This document shows positions 8,533 through 16,418 of a stretch of DNA of 34,819 nucleotides, one piece after another. Both the position numbers and the translations under genes were made by a program. The stretch's first letter is position 1; each line of letters begins with the position of its first letter. Below the pieces are notes generated by a model that saw only the letters and a program-made list of their open reading frames with translations, was not told the DNA's origin and searched no databases. Source of the stretch: an uncultured Quadrisphaera sp. (GTDB lineage Bacteria > Actinomycetota > Actinomycetes > Actinomycetales > Quadrisphaeraceae); contig CADCUY010000575.1 in NCBI GenBank assembly GCA_902806005.1, forward strand, positions 1 through 34,819, read 5' to 3'.

Positions 8533-8940
8533 ATGACTGCGCTCACCAGCGCTCCACCGGCCCAGGCCTGGGCCGAGGCGTTCACCCGCGCCAGCAACAC
8601 CGACCCAGAGGTCCAGGCGCACGGCAAGTACTTCACCTGCTCGTACCTGCTCGACGCGACCGAGCGCACCTACGTCGTCCAGGTCGAGTCCGGGCGGGTC
8701 ACCCGCGTGACCGTCGACCCCGGGCCGCTGGACGTCGCCTACCAGTTCGCCATCCGCGCCAGCGCCCAGACCTGGCGCGAGTTCGGCCAGCCGGTGCCCG
8801 CCCCCATGTTCCACGGCATCTGGGCCGCCAGCTTCCAGCGCGACATGAGGCTCGAGGGCGACATCCTCGTGCTCATGCAGAACCTGCGCTGCATCACGCG
8901 CCAGGTCGAGCTCCTGCGCGTCGTCGGCTCCCCGGTCTAG
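8533..8940 (+). CDS. SCP2 sterol-carrier-like small protein
   Basis: A 135-residue soluble protein. Its layout resembles SCP2-like lipid-binding domains: a beta strand with RTYVVQVESGRVTRVTVDPGPLDVAYQFAIRAS, then TWREF, the LEGDILVLMQNLRCI segment and a final helix. Such domains bind hydrophobic ligands and often accompany enzymes acting on sterols or other lipophilic substrates. It has no signal peptide and no obvious catalytic residues. It starts at ATG 8533 with GAGAGGAG upstream. It is first in an operon with an alpha/beta hydrolase (25-bp gap) and an aldehyde dehydrogenase. I infer a substrate-binding or accessory role. The fold assignment is by motif impression and moderately secure. 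Confidence 0.55.
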   Translation: MTALTSAPPAQAWAEAFTRASNTDPEVQAHGKYFTCSYLLDATERTYVVQVESGRVTRVTVDPGPLDVAYQFAIRASAQTWREFGQPVPAPMFHGIWAASFQRDMRLEGDILVLMQNLRCITRQVELLRVVGSPV

Positions 8941-8965
8941 GTCACGAGCAGAGAAGAGGACTCCC

Positions 8966-9850
8966 ATGAGCACCAGCAGGATCTCACCGGTCACCGGCCA
9001 CTACGTGACCGTCGACGTCGACGGTCTCCAGTACAAGGTCTTCTACCTCGAGAACGGCCCGGCGGACGGCCAGCCGCTGCTCTGCCAGCACACCGCCGGC
9101 GCCCACAACCACCAGTGGCGCGGGCTGCTGGAGGACGAGGAGGTCACCGCCGACTACCGGGTGATCGCCTACGACCTGCCCCGCCACGGCAAGTCCGACC
9201 CCCCGGAGAACACCGAGTGGTGGAAGGAGGAGTACAAGCTCTCCGCCGACCACTACGTGAACTTCATCATCGCCCTGGCCGACGCCCTGGAGCTGGAGGA
9301 CCCGATCTTCATGGGCTCCTCCTTCGGCGGCAACGTCGCCCTGCAGCTGGCGCACCGCCGCCCCGACCGCTTCGCCGGGGTCCTGTCGGTCGAGGGCGCG
9401 GACCACTCCCCGGGCTTCTACCTGGACTGGTGGCAGCACCCGCACGCCAACGCCGCCCAGGTGTGCGCCAGCGGGGTGTGGGACCTCATGGCCCCGCAGT
9501 CCCCCGACAAGGACCGCTGGAAGACGTGGTTCTACTACTCCCAGGGCTCCGAGGCGTTCAAGGGCGACCTGCACTTCTACTCCGTCGACCACGACCTCCG
9601 CGGCAAGCTCGGGGAGATCGACGGCGAGGCCTGCCCGGTGGTGATGATGACCGGGGAGTACGACTACCTCACCACCCCCGAGGACAGCCAGCGGACCGCC
9701 GACGCGATCACCGGTGGCACGTACATCGACATGCCCGGCATCGGGCACTTCCCGATGAGCGAGAACCACGCGGTGTTCCGCACCCACCTGCTCCGGGCGC
9801 TGCAGGTGCTGCGGGACAAGACCACCGCGAAGGTCCACGCCGGCGTCTGA
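8966..9850 (+). CDS. Alpha/beta hydrolase
   Basis: A 294-residue hydrolase with a complete catalytic triad: Ser119 in GSSFGG, Asp233 in GEYDYL and His261 in GIGHFPM. The strand YRVIAYDLPRHGKSDPP is typical of the meta-cleavage hydrolase, haloalkane dehalogenase and lactonase branches. The acidic and aromatic cap region (FYLDWWQHPHANA, WKTWFYYSQGSEAF) should determine the substrate, which I cannot name. It starts at ATG 8966 with an AGAGGA Shine-Dalgarno. It sits between the SCP2-like gene and the aldehyde dehydrogenase. Ester or C-C hydrolysis that yields a product oxidised by the next enzyme is a reasonable inference. Confidence 0.85.
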   Translation: MSTSRISPVTGHYVTVDVDGLQYKVFYLENGPADGQPLLCQHTAGAHNHQWRGLLEDEEVTADYRVIAYDLPRHGKSDPPENTEWWKEEYKLSADHYVNFIIALADALELEDPIFMGSSFGGNVALQLAHRRPDRFAGVLSVEGADHSPGFYLDWWQHPHANAAQVCASGVWDLMAPQSPDKDRWKTWFYYSQGSEAFKGDLHFYSVDHDLRGKLGEIDGEACPVVMMTGEYDYLTTPEDSQRTADAITGGTYIDMPGIGHFPMSENHAVFRTHLLRALQVLRDKTTAKVHAGV

Positions 9851-9885
9851 GCCGGCTCGACCGGACGTCACCCGAGGAGGAGATC

Positions 9886-11325
9886 GTGAGAGGTACCCGG
9901 CCGATCCGCGTCGCCGGTCGCGAGGTGACCGGCACGAGCACCGCGGCGGTCACCCGGCCCGACGGCGGCCACGTCGCCGACGTCACCGTCGCCGACCCCA
10001 GCCACGTCGAGGCCGCGGTGCAGGCCGCCCACGACGTCGCCCGCAGCTTCGCCGACCTCCCCGCCCACCGGCGCGCGGAGCCCCTGGCCCACGTCGCGCG
10101 GCGCCTGGGCGAGCGCCGCGAGGAGGTCGCGCAGGTCATCGTCGCCGAGGGCGGCAAGCCCGTGCGGTGGGCGCGGGCCGAGGTCGACCGGGCGGCGGCG
10201 ACGTTCCGCCTGGCCGCCGAGGAGGCCCGCCGGTGGTCCGGGGACCTGCAGCGCCTGGACACCGACCCCGCCGGGGAGGGGCGCATCGCCCTGAACCGCC
10301 GGGTGCCGCGCGGGCCGGTGCTCGGCATCACCCCCTTCAACTTCCCCCTCAACCTCGTCGCGCACAAGGTGGCGCCCGCCCTCGCCGTCGGGGCCCCGAT
10401 CGTGCTCAAGCCCGCGCCGGCCACCCCGCTCACCGCGCTGCTGCTCGGCGACCTCCTGGCCGAGACCGACCTGCCGGCCGGGTCGTGGTCGGTGCTGACC
10501 GTCCCCGACGGGCGGATGGACGCGCTGGTGGCCGACCCGCGGCTGCCGGTGGTCTCCTTCACCGGGTCCGGGCCCGTCGGCTGGGGCGTCCGCGACCGGG
10601 TGCCCCGCAAGCACGTGACCCTCGAGCTCGGCGGCAACGCCGCCGCCGTCGTGTGCGCCGACTGGAGCAGCGAGGCCGACCTGGCCCGCGCCGCCGAGCG
10701 CATCGCCGTCTTCGGGACGGCCTCGGCCGGGCAGTCCTGCATCTCGGTGCAGCGCGTCGTCGCGGATGCCAGCGTGTACCCGCGCCTGGTCGAGCTGGTG
10801 GTCGAGCACGTGGACCGCCAGGTGCTCGGCGACCCCGAGGACGAGGCCACGACCGTCGGCCCCATGATCGACGAACGGGCCGCGCAGCGCGCGCACGCGT
10901 GGGTCGCCGAGGCCGCCGGGGCCGGCGCGCGCGTCCTCACCGGCGGGGGGCGCAGCGGGGCGCGGCTCGAGCCGACCGTGCTCGTCGACGTCCCCGCCGA
11001 CGCCCGCGTCGTCCGGGAGGAGGTCTTCGCCCCGGTCGTCGTGATCCGGGCCGTCGAGGGTCTGGACGAGGCGTTCGCCGCGGTGAACGACTCCGAGTTC
11101 GGCCTGCAGGTGGGCGTCTTCACCCACGACATCGCCGTGGCGTTCCGCGCGCACCGCGAGCTCGACGTCGGCGGCGTCATCGTCGGCGACGTGCCGAGCT
11201 ACCGCGCCGACCAGCTGCCCTACGGGGGCACCAAGGGGTCGGGGATCGGCCGGGAGGGCGTGCGCGCCGCCATGACCGACCTCACCGAGGACCGCACCCT
11301 CGTCCTGACCGGCGTCAGCGTGTGA
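9886..11325 (+). CDS. Aldehyde dehydrogenase (NAD(P)-dependent)
   Basis: From GTG 9886 (GAGGAGGAG Shine-Dalgarno) the protein has 479 residues, the usual ALDH length. It shows GPVLGITPFNFPLN (cofactor entrance and oxyanion Asn), the catalytic base Glu247 in LELGGN, and Cys285 in SAGQSCISVQR. The C-terminal EEVFAPVVVIRAVEG and YGGTKGSGIGREG motifs complete the family pattern. The S-C-I context and short N-terminus resemble the lactaldehyde/glycolaldehyde and phosphonate-related ALDH branch, but that is only suggestive. It oxidises an aldehyde to its acid in the cytosol. It is last in the LysR-linked operon, 35 bp after the hydrolase. The track's upstream extension overlaps the hydrolase and is not real. 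Confidence 0.93.
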   Translation: MRGTRPIRVAGREVTGTSTAAVTRPDGGHVADVTVADPSHVEAAVQAAHDVARSFADLPAHRRAEPLAHVARRLGERREEVAQVIVAEGGKPVRWARAEVDRAAATFRLAAEEARRWSGDLQRLDTDPAGEGRIALNRRVPRGPVLGITPFNFPLNLVAHKVAPALAVGAPIVLKPAPATPLTALLLGDLLAETDLPAGSWSVLTVPDGRMDALVADPRLPVVSFTGSGPVGWGVRDRVPRKHVTLELGGNAAAVVCADWSSEADLARAAERIAVFGTASAGQSCISVQRVVADASVYPRLVELVVEHVDRQVLGDPEDEATTVGPMIDERAAQRAHAWVAEAAGAGARVLTGGGRSGARLEPTVLVDVPADARVVREEVFAPVVVIRAVEGLDEAFAAVNDSEFGLQVGVFTHDIAVAFRAHRELDVGGVIVGDVPSYRADQLPYGGTKGSGIGREGVRAAMTDLTEDRTLVLTGVSV

Positions 11326-11339
11326 GCGCCCGCCCGCGG

Positions 11340-11364
11340 TGACCGGCCGGACGGAGACCGGTCA
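11340..11364. terminator. Weak hairpin between convergent genes
   Basis: TGACCGG-N11-CCGGTCA forms a 7-bp stem in the 36-bp gap between the aldehyde dehydrogenase and the leftward alcohol dehydrogenase, touching the latter's stop codon. Stem length and loop size are modest. Confidence 0.35.
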
Positions 11365-12477
11365 GGGGAGCAGGACGGGCTTGACGGCGTCACCGGCGAG
11401 CATGTCGCGGGCGGCCACCTCGACGTCCGCCAGGGGGTAGGTGCGGACGAGGCGGTGGACGGCCAGGGTCCCGTCGGCGACGCGGTCCGCCAACCACGGC
11501 AGCGTCGTCCGCGGCCTGGCGTCCCCCTCGACGGTGCCGCGGATGGTCAGGCTCCGGTTGACGACCGCGGCGACGTCGAGCGGGGTGGTGGTGCCGAACG
11601 GCGGTGCGCCGACGAGGACGCAGGTCCCCCCGGGCCGCAGGACGCCGAGCGCCTCGGGCAGGACGCGCGGTGACCCGCTGCACTCGACGAGGACGTCCGC
11701 GCCGCCGTCCCGGCGCAGCTCGTCGTAGGGGTCCGTCCCCGTGGCGTCGAGGACGTCCGTGGCGCCGAGGTCCGAGGCCACCTGCAGGCGCCGCGGGTCG
11801 AGGTCCACGGCGATGACGCGGGCGGCGGGGGAGCACCGCGCGGCGGCCATGACGGCGGACATGCCGACCGGCCCGAGGCCCACGACGACGACCGTCGAGC
11901 CGAGGGTCGGCCGCGCGACGGTGAGCACGGCGCCGGTGCCGGTCTGCACCGCGCACCCCAGCGGGGCGAGCAGCACCGGGTCCACGTCCTGCCGGACGGG
12001 GACGGCGTTGCGCGCGGTGGCGATGGCGAGGCTGGCGAAGGACGACTGCCCGAAGAAGCCGGTCCAGGCGCCGCTGTGCTGGCCGCGCAGGGCGTGGCGC
12101 GGTGGATCCGCCCCGTCAGCGCCGAAGTTCCGGTCCATGTAGTGGGCGCAGCGCGTCGGAGCGCCGGCGCCGCACTGCGCGCAGGACCCGCAGGCGTCGA
12201 AGGTGAGCACGACCCGGTCGCCGCGGCGCACGGTCTGCACCTGCGCACCGACGTCGAGGACGAGGCCGGTGCCCTCGTGACCCAGGACGGCGGGGAGGGG
12301 GACGGGGAAGTCCCCGTCGCGGGCGGCGAGGTCGGCGTGGCACATCCCCACGGCGTCGACCTCGACGAGCACCTCGTCACCCAGGGGAGCGCGGACCTCC
12401 ACGTCCTCCACGTCGAAGCGCGTCCCCCGGCCGCGGACGAGGGCGGCGCGGCCGCGGCGCGCGGGGGCCTCCCTCAC
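11362..12477 (-). CDS. Zinc-dependent (XylB-type) alcohol dehydrogenase
   Basis: A 371-residue medium-chain dehydrogenase. Catalytic zinc ligands are Cys46 (GMCHADL), the His of LGHEGTG and the Cys of APLGCAVQTG. The structural zinc site is complete in CGSCAQCGAGAPTRC (C-x2-C-x2-C-x7-C). The Rossmann loop is VVVGLGPVGM. The FFGQSSFA stretch is typical of aryl/benzyl alcohol dehydrogenases, so an aromatic or allylic alcohol is a plausible substrate. GTG 12477 overlaps the permease stop (GTGA), showing coupling with the ABC transporter. It has a same-length paralogue at 22356 sharing FFGQSSFA. The track ORF extends upstream into the permease in another frame; that part is not coding. Confidence 0.92.
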   Translation of the reverse strand: MREAPARRGRAALVRGRGTRFDVEDVEVRAPLGDEVLVEVDAVGMCHADLAARDGDFPVPLPAVLGHEGTGLVLDVGAQVQTVRRGDRVVLTFDACGSCAQCGAGAPTRCAHYMDRNFGADGADPPRHALRGQHSGAWTGFFGQSSFASLAIATARNAVPVRQDVDPVLLAPLGCAVQTGTGAVLTVARPTLGSTVVVVGLGPVGMSAVMAAARCSPAARVIAVDLDPRRLQVASDLGATDVLDATGTDPYDELRRDGGADVLVECSGSPRVLPEALGVLRPGGTCVLVGAPPFGTTTPLDVAAVVNRSLTIRGTVEGDARPRTTLPWLADRVADGTLAVHRLVRTYPLADVEVAARDMLAGDAVKPVLLP

Positions 12478-13544
12478 CGGCGCACGAGCCGCTGGCGGGC
12501 GACCGTGGACACGGTGACGGCGATGACCAGGGCAGCGCCGTAGAAGACGTTGCTGACCCACCCGGAGAACCCCAGGAGCTGCAGGCCCACGATGCCCGTG
12601 ATGAGGAAGTACACGGTGATCAGGGTGCCCAGGGGGTTGAACTTGCCGGGCTGGACGACGGCCGTGCCGAGGAAGGTGGCGGCGAGGGCCGGCAGCAGGT
12701 AGGAGCCCGAGGTGCTGGAGTCGAAGCCACCGACGCTGGCCGCCAGGAGGATCCCGCCGATGCTGGAGCTGGTCCCGGAGAAGACGTAGGCCCCGAAGCG
12801 GATCCGCTGGACGCGGACGCCCGACAGGCGCGCCACCTCCCGGTTCGCGCCCACGAAGTTCATGTGCCGGCCCAGAGGGGTGTAGGCGAGGACGACGGCG
12901 AAGGCCACCGCGACGACGACGCCGTAGTAGAAGGAGATCGGCAGGCCGAACCCGCCCACGTTGTAGCTCGCGACGAGGGCGAGCTGGTCGCTGAGGCCCG
13001 ACGTCGTCACGAGGCCCGAGATCGCCTGGGCCACGCCCAGCAGCAGGACGCTCATCCCGAGCGTGGTGACGATGGGGTCGATGCCGAGCACGACGATGAT
13101 GAAGCCGTTCAGGGCCCCGCAGGCCACCCCTGCGGCGAAGGCCACGAGGACGGCCACGGGCTCCGGCAGGCCCGTGTTGACGGCGAGGACCCCGACCGTG
13201 GTGGCCGACAGGCCCATGATGGACGCGATGGACAGGTCGAACTCCCCGACGACGAAGACGGCCACGGCCGCCGTGCCGAGGAAGACCAGGGTCGCCTGCG
13301 AGCCGAAGATGGTCTGCGCCGTGCCGAGGGAGAGGAACGTGTCCGGGATGAGGACGGCGTACACGGCGGCCATGACCAGCCACACGACGACGAGCCCGTA
13401 GCGGCCCGCCAGGTCGCGCACCCGCGCCGAGGCCGGGGCGGCGGACCGGCGGGCGCCGGTGGCGGTCGTGGTCCCCGGCGGTGGCGCAGCGGGCGGGGTC
13501 GTCGGACTCGCGGCGGCGGGCGGTGCGTCGAGGTCGTGGCTCAC
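12474..13544 (-). CDS. ABC transporter permease (RbsC/BPD_transp_2 family)
   Basis: About 356 residues from GTG 13544. After a 40-residue Pro/Ala/Thr-rich cytoplasmic tail come eight to ten hydrophobic helices. The family signature lies between helices: GEFDLSIASIMGLSA near the middle and YTPLGRHMNFVGANREVARLSGVRVQRIRFGAYVFSG in the EAA-like loop. Both are diagnostic of ribose/xylose-type permeases. It forms the channel of an importer with the ATPase and lipoprotein encoded just upstream. Two starts compete. ATG 13619 overlaps the ATPase stop (ATGA) but lacks a Shine-Dalgarno and would add rare-codon sequence. GTG 13544 has AGGAGA at good spacing and is preferred. Confidence 0.9.
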   Translation of the reverse strand: MSHDLDAPPAAASPTTPPAAPPPGTTTATGARRSAAPASARVRDLAGRYGLVVVWLVMAAVYAVLIPDTFLSLGTAQTIFGSQATLVFLGTAAVAVFVVGEFDLSIASIMGLSATTVGVLAVNTGLPEPVAVLVAFAAGVACGALNGFIIVVLGIDPIVTTLGMSVLLLGVAQAISGLVTTSGLSDQLALVASYNVGGFGLPISFYYGVVVAVAFAVVLAYTPLGRHMNFVGANREVARLSGVRVQRIRFGAYVFSGTSSSIGGILLAASVGGFDSSTSGSYLLPALAATFLGTAVVQPGKFNPLGTLITVYFLITGIVGLQLLGFSGWVSNVFYGAALVIAVTVSTVARQRLVRR

Positions 13545-13615
13545 GGGTGGTCTCCTGGGGACGTCGTCGGGAGAGTCGTGGGTGGTGGGCGTCGGTGCCC
13601 CGGTCGTGCGCCTCG

Positions 13616-15172
13616 TCATGTCGCGGCGAGGATGTCGTCGGCCGTCATCGGGGCGTGCAGCTCGCGGGCGATGCGCCCGTCGGCGAGGACCAGGACGCGG
13701 TCGCAGACCAGCGCGAGGTCCTGGGCCTCGATGCTGGAGAGCAGGACGGCGCTGCCCTCGTCCGCCGCCCGGCCCACCGCCCGCAGGATCTCCGCGCGGG
13801 CCCCGACGTCGACGGCCTGGGTCGGCTCGTGCAGCACCAGCAGCGCCGGGCGGGACAGGAGCCACTTGGCGAGGAGGAGCTTCTGCTGGTTGCCGCCGCT
13901 GAAGGCGCTCGCCTCCAGGTCGGGCTCCGGGGGCGTGACGGACAGGCGGGCGCAGGCGTCGTCGAACTCCCGCTGCTGCCAGCCCCGCCGCAGGAGCCCG
14001 CGCTGCGCGCGCCGCTTCACGCGGGGGAGGGTGACGTTCTCCAGCGCGGTCATCGTGACGGCGATGCCCTCGTTGGCGCGGTCGGACGGGACGAGGGCGA
14101 CGCCGATGGCCGTGGTGGCCGACACGCCCGCACCGGCGAGGTCCACGGTGCCGCCGCCGGCGACCTCCAGGTGCCCGTGGGCGACGGCCGGGCGCACCCC
14201 GGCGACGAGGTAGGGCAGCTCCTCGCTGCCCGAGTCGGTCGCCCCCGTCACGCCGACGACCTCGCCCGGGGCGATCTCCAGGTCCACCCCGGCGACGGTG
14301 GCGCCCCGGACGTCGCGCAGCCGGGCCGCCGGTGCCGGTGCGTCGCGCAGCTCGGCCGTGCGGCGGTGCGGCACGAAGCCGACGAGCTCGCGACCGAGGA
14401 TGACCCGTGCCAGCGCCGCCTCGCTCATCCCCGCCGTCGGTGCACCGGCCGCGGTGACCTCGCCGTCGCGGAGCACCGTGACGCGGCTGGCCAGCTGGAG
14501 CACCTCGTCGAGCCGGTGGCTGACGATGAGGATGCTCGTCCCCTGGGCCGCGAGCCGCCGCACGGTGGCGTAGAAGCCCGGCAGCACGTCGCGGGGCAGG
14601 GACTGGGTCGACTCGTCGAGCACGATGCAGCCGCGGCCGGGCACGATCCCCTGCATCGCCCGGGCGATGGCGACCGTGGCGCGCTGGCCCATCGGCAGCT
14701 GGTCGACCATCCGGTCGGGGTCGATGTCGGCGTGCAGGGCCGCCAGCGCTGCCACGGCCCGTTCGCGCTCGTGGGACCAGCGGATGAGCCGCGACCAGCC
14801 GCGGCCGCGCAGCTGGCCGAGGCGCACGTTCTCGGTGACCGTGTGGCCGGGGACGAGGCCGAGGCTCTGGTGGACGATCGTCAGGCCGCGGGCGCTGATC
14901 CCGGCCGGGGTGAGCGGCTGGGGGACCTCCGTGCCGTCGATCCGGACGACCGCGCCGGGGTCGGGGCGGTGCAGGCCCGACAGGACCTTGATGAGCGTGG
15001 ACTTGCCGCTGCCGTTCTGGCCGAGGAGGGCGTGGACCTCCCCGGGTGCCACGGCGATGGAGGCGTGCTTGAGGACCCTGCTGCGGCCGAAGGTCTTCGA
15101 CAGGTCCGACACCTCGAGGCGGGCGGTGGTGCTCGCCGCGGCGGCGTGGCCGGCCTCGTGCACGGCGGTCAT
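13616..15172 (-). CDS. Sugar-type ABC transporter ATP-binding protein (RbsA/MglA-like, two NBDs)
   Basis: A 518-residue tandem ATPase. NBD1 has Walker A GQNGSGKST (51-59), Q-loop IVHQSLG, Walker B CIVLDEST and the switch region ILIVSHR. Its signature reads LPMGQ instead of LSGGQ-like. NBD2 has a degenerate Walker A (GATDSGSEEL), as usual for this family, but a strong FSGGNQQK signature and LLVLHEPTQAVDVGA, with His in place of the Walker B Asp. This ATPase class powers import of sugars, autoinducer-2, nucleosides or other small polar molecules. It lies between the lipoprotein gene (28-bp gap) and the permease (stop overlaps the alternative ATG). The neighbouring catabolic genes suggest a non-sugar ligand. 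Confidence 0.92.
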   Translation of the reverse strand: MTAVHEAGHAAAASTTARLEVSDLSKTFGRSRVLKHASIAVAPGEVHALLGQNGSGKSTLIKVLSGLHRPDPGAVVRIDGTEVPQPLTPAGISARGLTIVHQSLGLVPGHTVTENVRLGQLRGRGWSRLIRWSHERERAVAALAALHADIDPDRMVDQLPMGQRATVAIARAMQGIVPGRGCIVLDESTQSLPRDVLPGFYATVRRLAAQGTSILIVSHRLDEVLQLASRVTVLRDGEVTAAGAPTAGMSEAALARVILGRELVGFVPHRRTAELRDAPAPAARLRDVRGATVAGVDLEIAPGEVVGVTGATDSGSEELPYLVAGVRPAVAHGHLEVAGGGTVDLAGAGVSATTAIGVALVPSDRANEGIAVTMTALENVTLPRVKRRAQRGLLRRGWQQREFDDACARLSVTPPEPDLEASAFSGGNQQKLLLAKWLLSRPALLVLHEPTQAVDVGARAEILRAVGRAADEGSAVLLSSIEAQDLALVCDRVLVLADGRIARELHAPMTADDILAAT

Positions 15173-15200
15173 CCCGGGACCGCCGGTGCCGTGGGCCGGC

Positions 15201-16364
15201 TCACCCCTGCACGCCCCACAGCTCGCGGTACATGGCGCGGAAGTCCTCCTCGGTCTGCCACTGCCCGGACTGCCAGCCCTCCTGGCTGAGGTCCACCTCG
15301 CCGACGTTCGCGGCGGTGAAGGTCTTGACCGGGGTGAGGTGGGCGTCGACGAGGGGGTCCTGCCCGAGCATCATCCGGAGCAGGACGTCGGCGGAGTTCC
15401 AGCCGAGGACGGACAGGCTGTAGCCGGTGTCGGCCCACTGGTCGCCGTCGGCGACCCGCTGGAGCCCGTCGAGCTGCCCGAGGTGGGTCAGGAGCTTGAC
15501 CTCGCCCTGGCGGTTCTGCTGCCGGAGGGCCTGGACGACCGGGGCGGCGAAGGAGTCGTACTGGACGATGACGTACTCGGTGCCCGGCTGCGACACCAGC
15601 GCGGAGCTGACGAGGGAGCTCAGCTGGTTGATGGACGTCGACCCGGTGGGCACGGTGCTGATCGCGCAGTCGGGGCAGGCGGCCTCCAGCTGCCCGACGA
15701 TCCCGTTCTCGAAGAAGTCCACGGTCGTGCTGCTGTCGGTGACGCCGACGACGAGGACCTCGGCGTCGCCGCCGGAGTCCTCCACCAGCAGGTCGATGTT
15801 CAGCGCGGCCTGGTCCGCCCAGTTGTTGGGCAGGGCGGCGGCGAGCTCGCCCCACTCCGGTGGGGTGCTGTCGTCCAGGGTGTTCACGAACAGGGTGGGG
15901 ATCCCGGCCTCGACGGCGTCGCCGAAGGCCTGGCGGGAGAACTCCGGCGGGATCGAGGTCGCGATGATCCCGGCCGCGTCCGCGGCGATCGCCTGCCCGA
16001 CGCAGCGCCCGACGGCGTCAGGGGTCGCCTGCCCGTCGCAGACCTGCAGGTCCATCCCCACGGACTCGAAGGCCTCGGCGGCGGCGGTGCCCTCGATGGT
16101 GAACACCGGTGCCACGGAGGTGATGGGGATCCAGTAGACGGTCCGCCCCTGCAGGGAGGAGGTGTCCCCGAGCGGTGGGCCGGGCGCGGGCACGGTGGCG
16201 AGCTCCGGCGGCTGCGGTGGCGCGCTCGCGGCGTCCGAGGACGGTGCCTGGCCGACGACGGCTGGCGCGTCCCCGGCGCAGCCCGCGACGAGCAGCGCGA
16301 GGGCCGTGACGGCGCCAGCGGCTAGGAGGGTGCGGTGCCCGCGTGAGCGGGGGGTGCGGATCAT
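15201..16364 (-). CDS. ABC transporter substrate-binding lipoprotein (periplasmic-binding protein type 1)
   Basis: A 387-residue protein with a lipoprotein signal peptide: basic start, hydrophobic core TLLAAGAVTALALL and lipobox VAGC with Cys29. A 35-residue Pro/Ala/Ser linker follows, then a type-1 periplasmic-binding fold (VYWIPITSVAPVFTIEGTAAAEAFESVGMDLQVCDG; AAGIIATSIPPE; EVLVVGVTDSST). It has four cysteines in the mature part, two near residues 110-120 and two in AACPDCAI, so disulfides are possible. It starts at ATG 16364 with AAGGGG upstream. It should capture the ligand imported by the downstream ATPase and permease. The ligand is unknown, and the genomic setting argues against a simple pentose. 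Confidence 0.9.
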   Translation of the reverse strand: MIRTPRSRGHRTLLAAGAVTALALLVAGCAGDAPAVVGQAPSSDAASAPPQPPELATVPAPGPPLGDTSSLQGRTVYWIPITSVAPVFTIEGTAAAEAFESVGMDLQVCDGQATPDAVGRCVGQAIAADAAGIIATSIPPEFSRQAFGDAVEAGIPTLFVNTLDDSTPPEWGELAAALPNNWADQAALNIDLLVEDSGGDAEVLVVGVTDSSTTVDFFENGIVGQLEAACPDCAISTVPTGSTSINQLSSLVSSALVSQPGTEYVIVQYDSFAAPVVQALRQQNRQGEVKLLTHLGQLDGLQRVADGDQWADTGYSLSVLGWNSADVLLRMMLGQDPLVDAHLTPVKTFTAANVGEVDLSQEGWQSGQWQTEEDFRAMYRELWGVQG

Positions 16365-16389
16365 GGGTCGTCCCCTTCGACGTCCTGGG

Positions 16390-16412
16390 CCGGCACCCGG
16401 GTCGGGTGCCGG
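16390..16412. terminator. Hairpin between the SDR and lipoprotein genes
   Basis: CCGGCACCCG-GGT-CGGGTGCCGG is a perfect 10-bp stem with a 3-nt loop in the 54-bp gap, just after the SDR stop in the direction of transcription. It could terminate or attenuate read-through from the SDR into the ABC genes, or protect mRNA ends and set their ratio. Confidence 0.55.
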
Positions 16413-16418
16413 TCGCGG

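Noticed and set aside
13545-13619. ATG 13619 as permease start (ATGA overlap with the ATPase stop)
   Set aside because: No Shine-Dalgarno and several codons rare in this genome (AGA, CCA, TCT); GTG 13544 has AGGAGA. Kept as an alternative in the annotation.
16390-16412. Riboswitch before the ABC lipoprotein
   Set aside because: Only a single simple hairpin is present, without the multi-helix conserved core of any riboswitch class I know.
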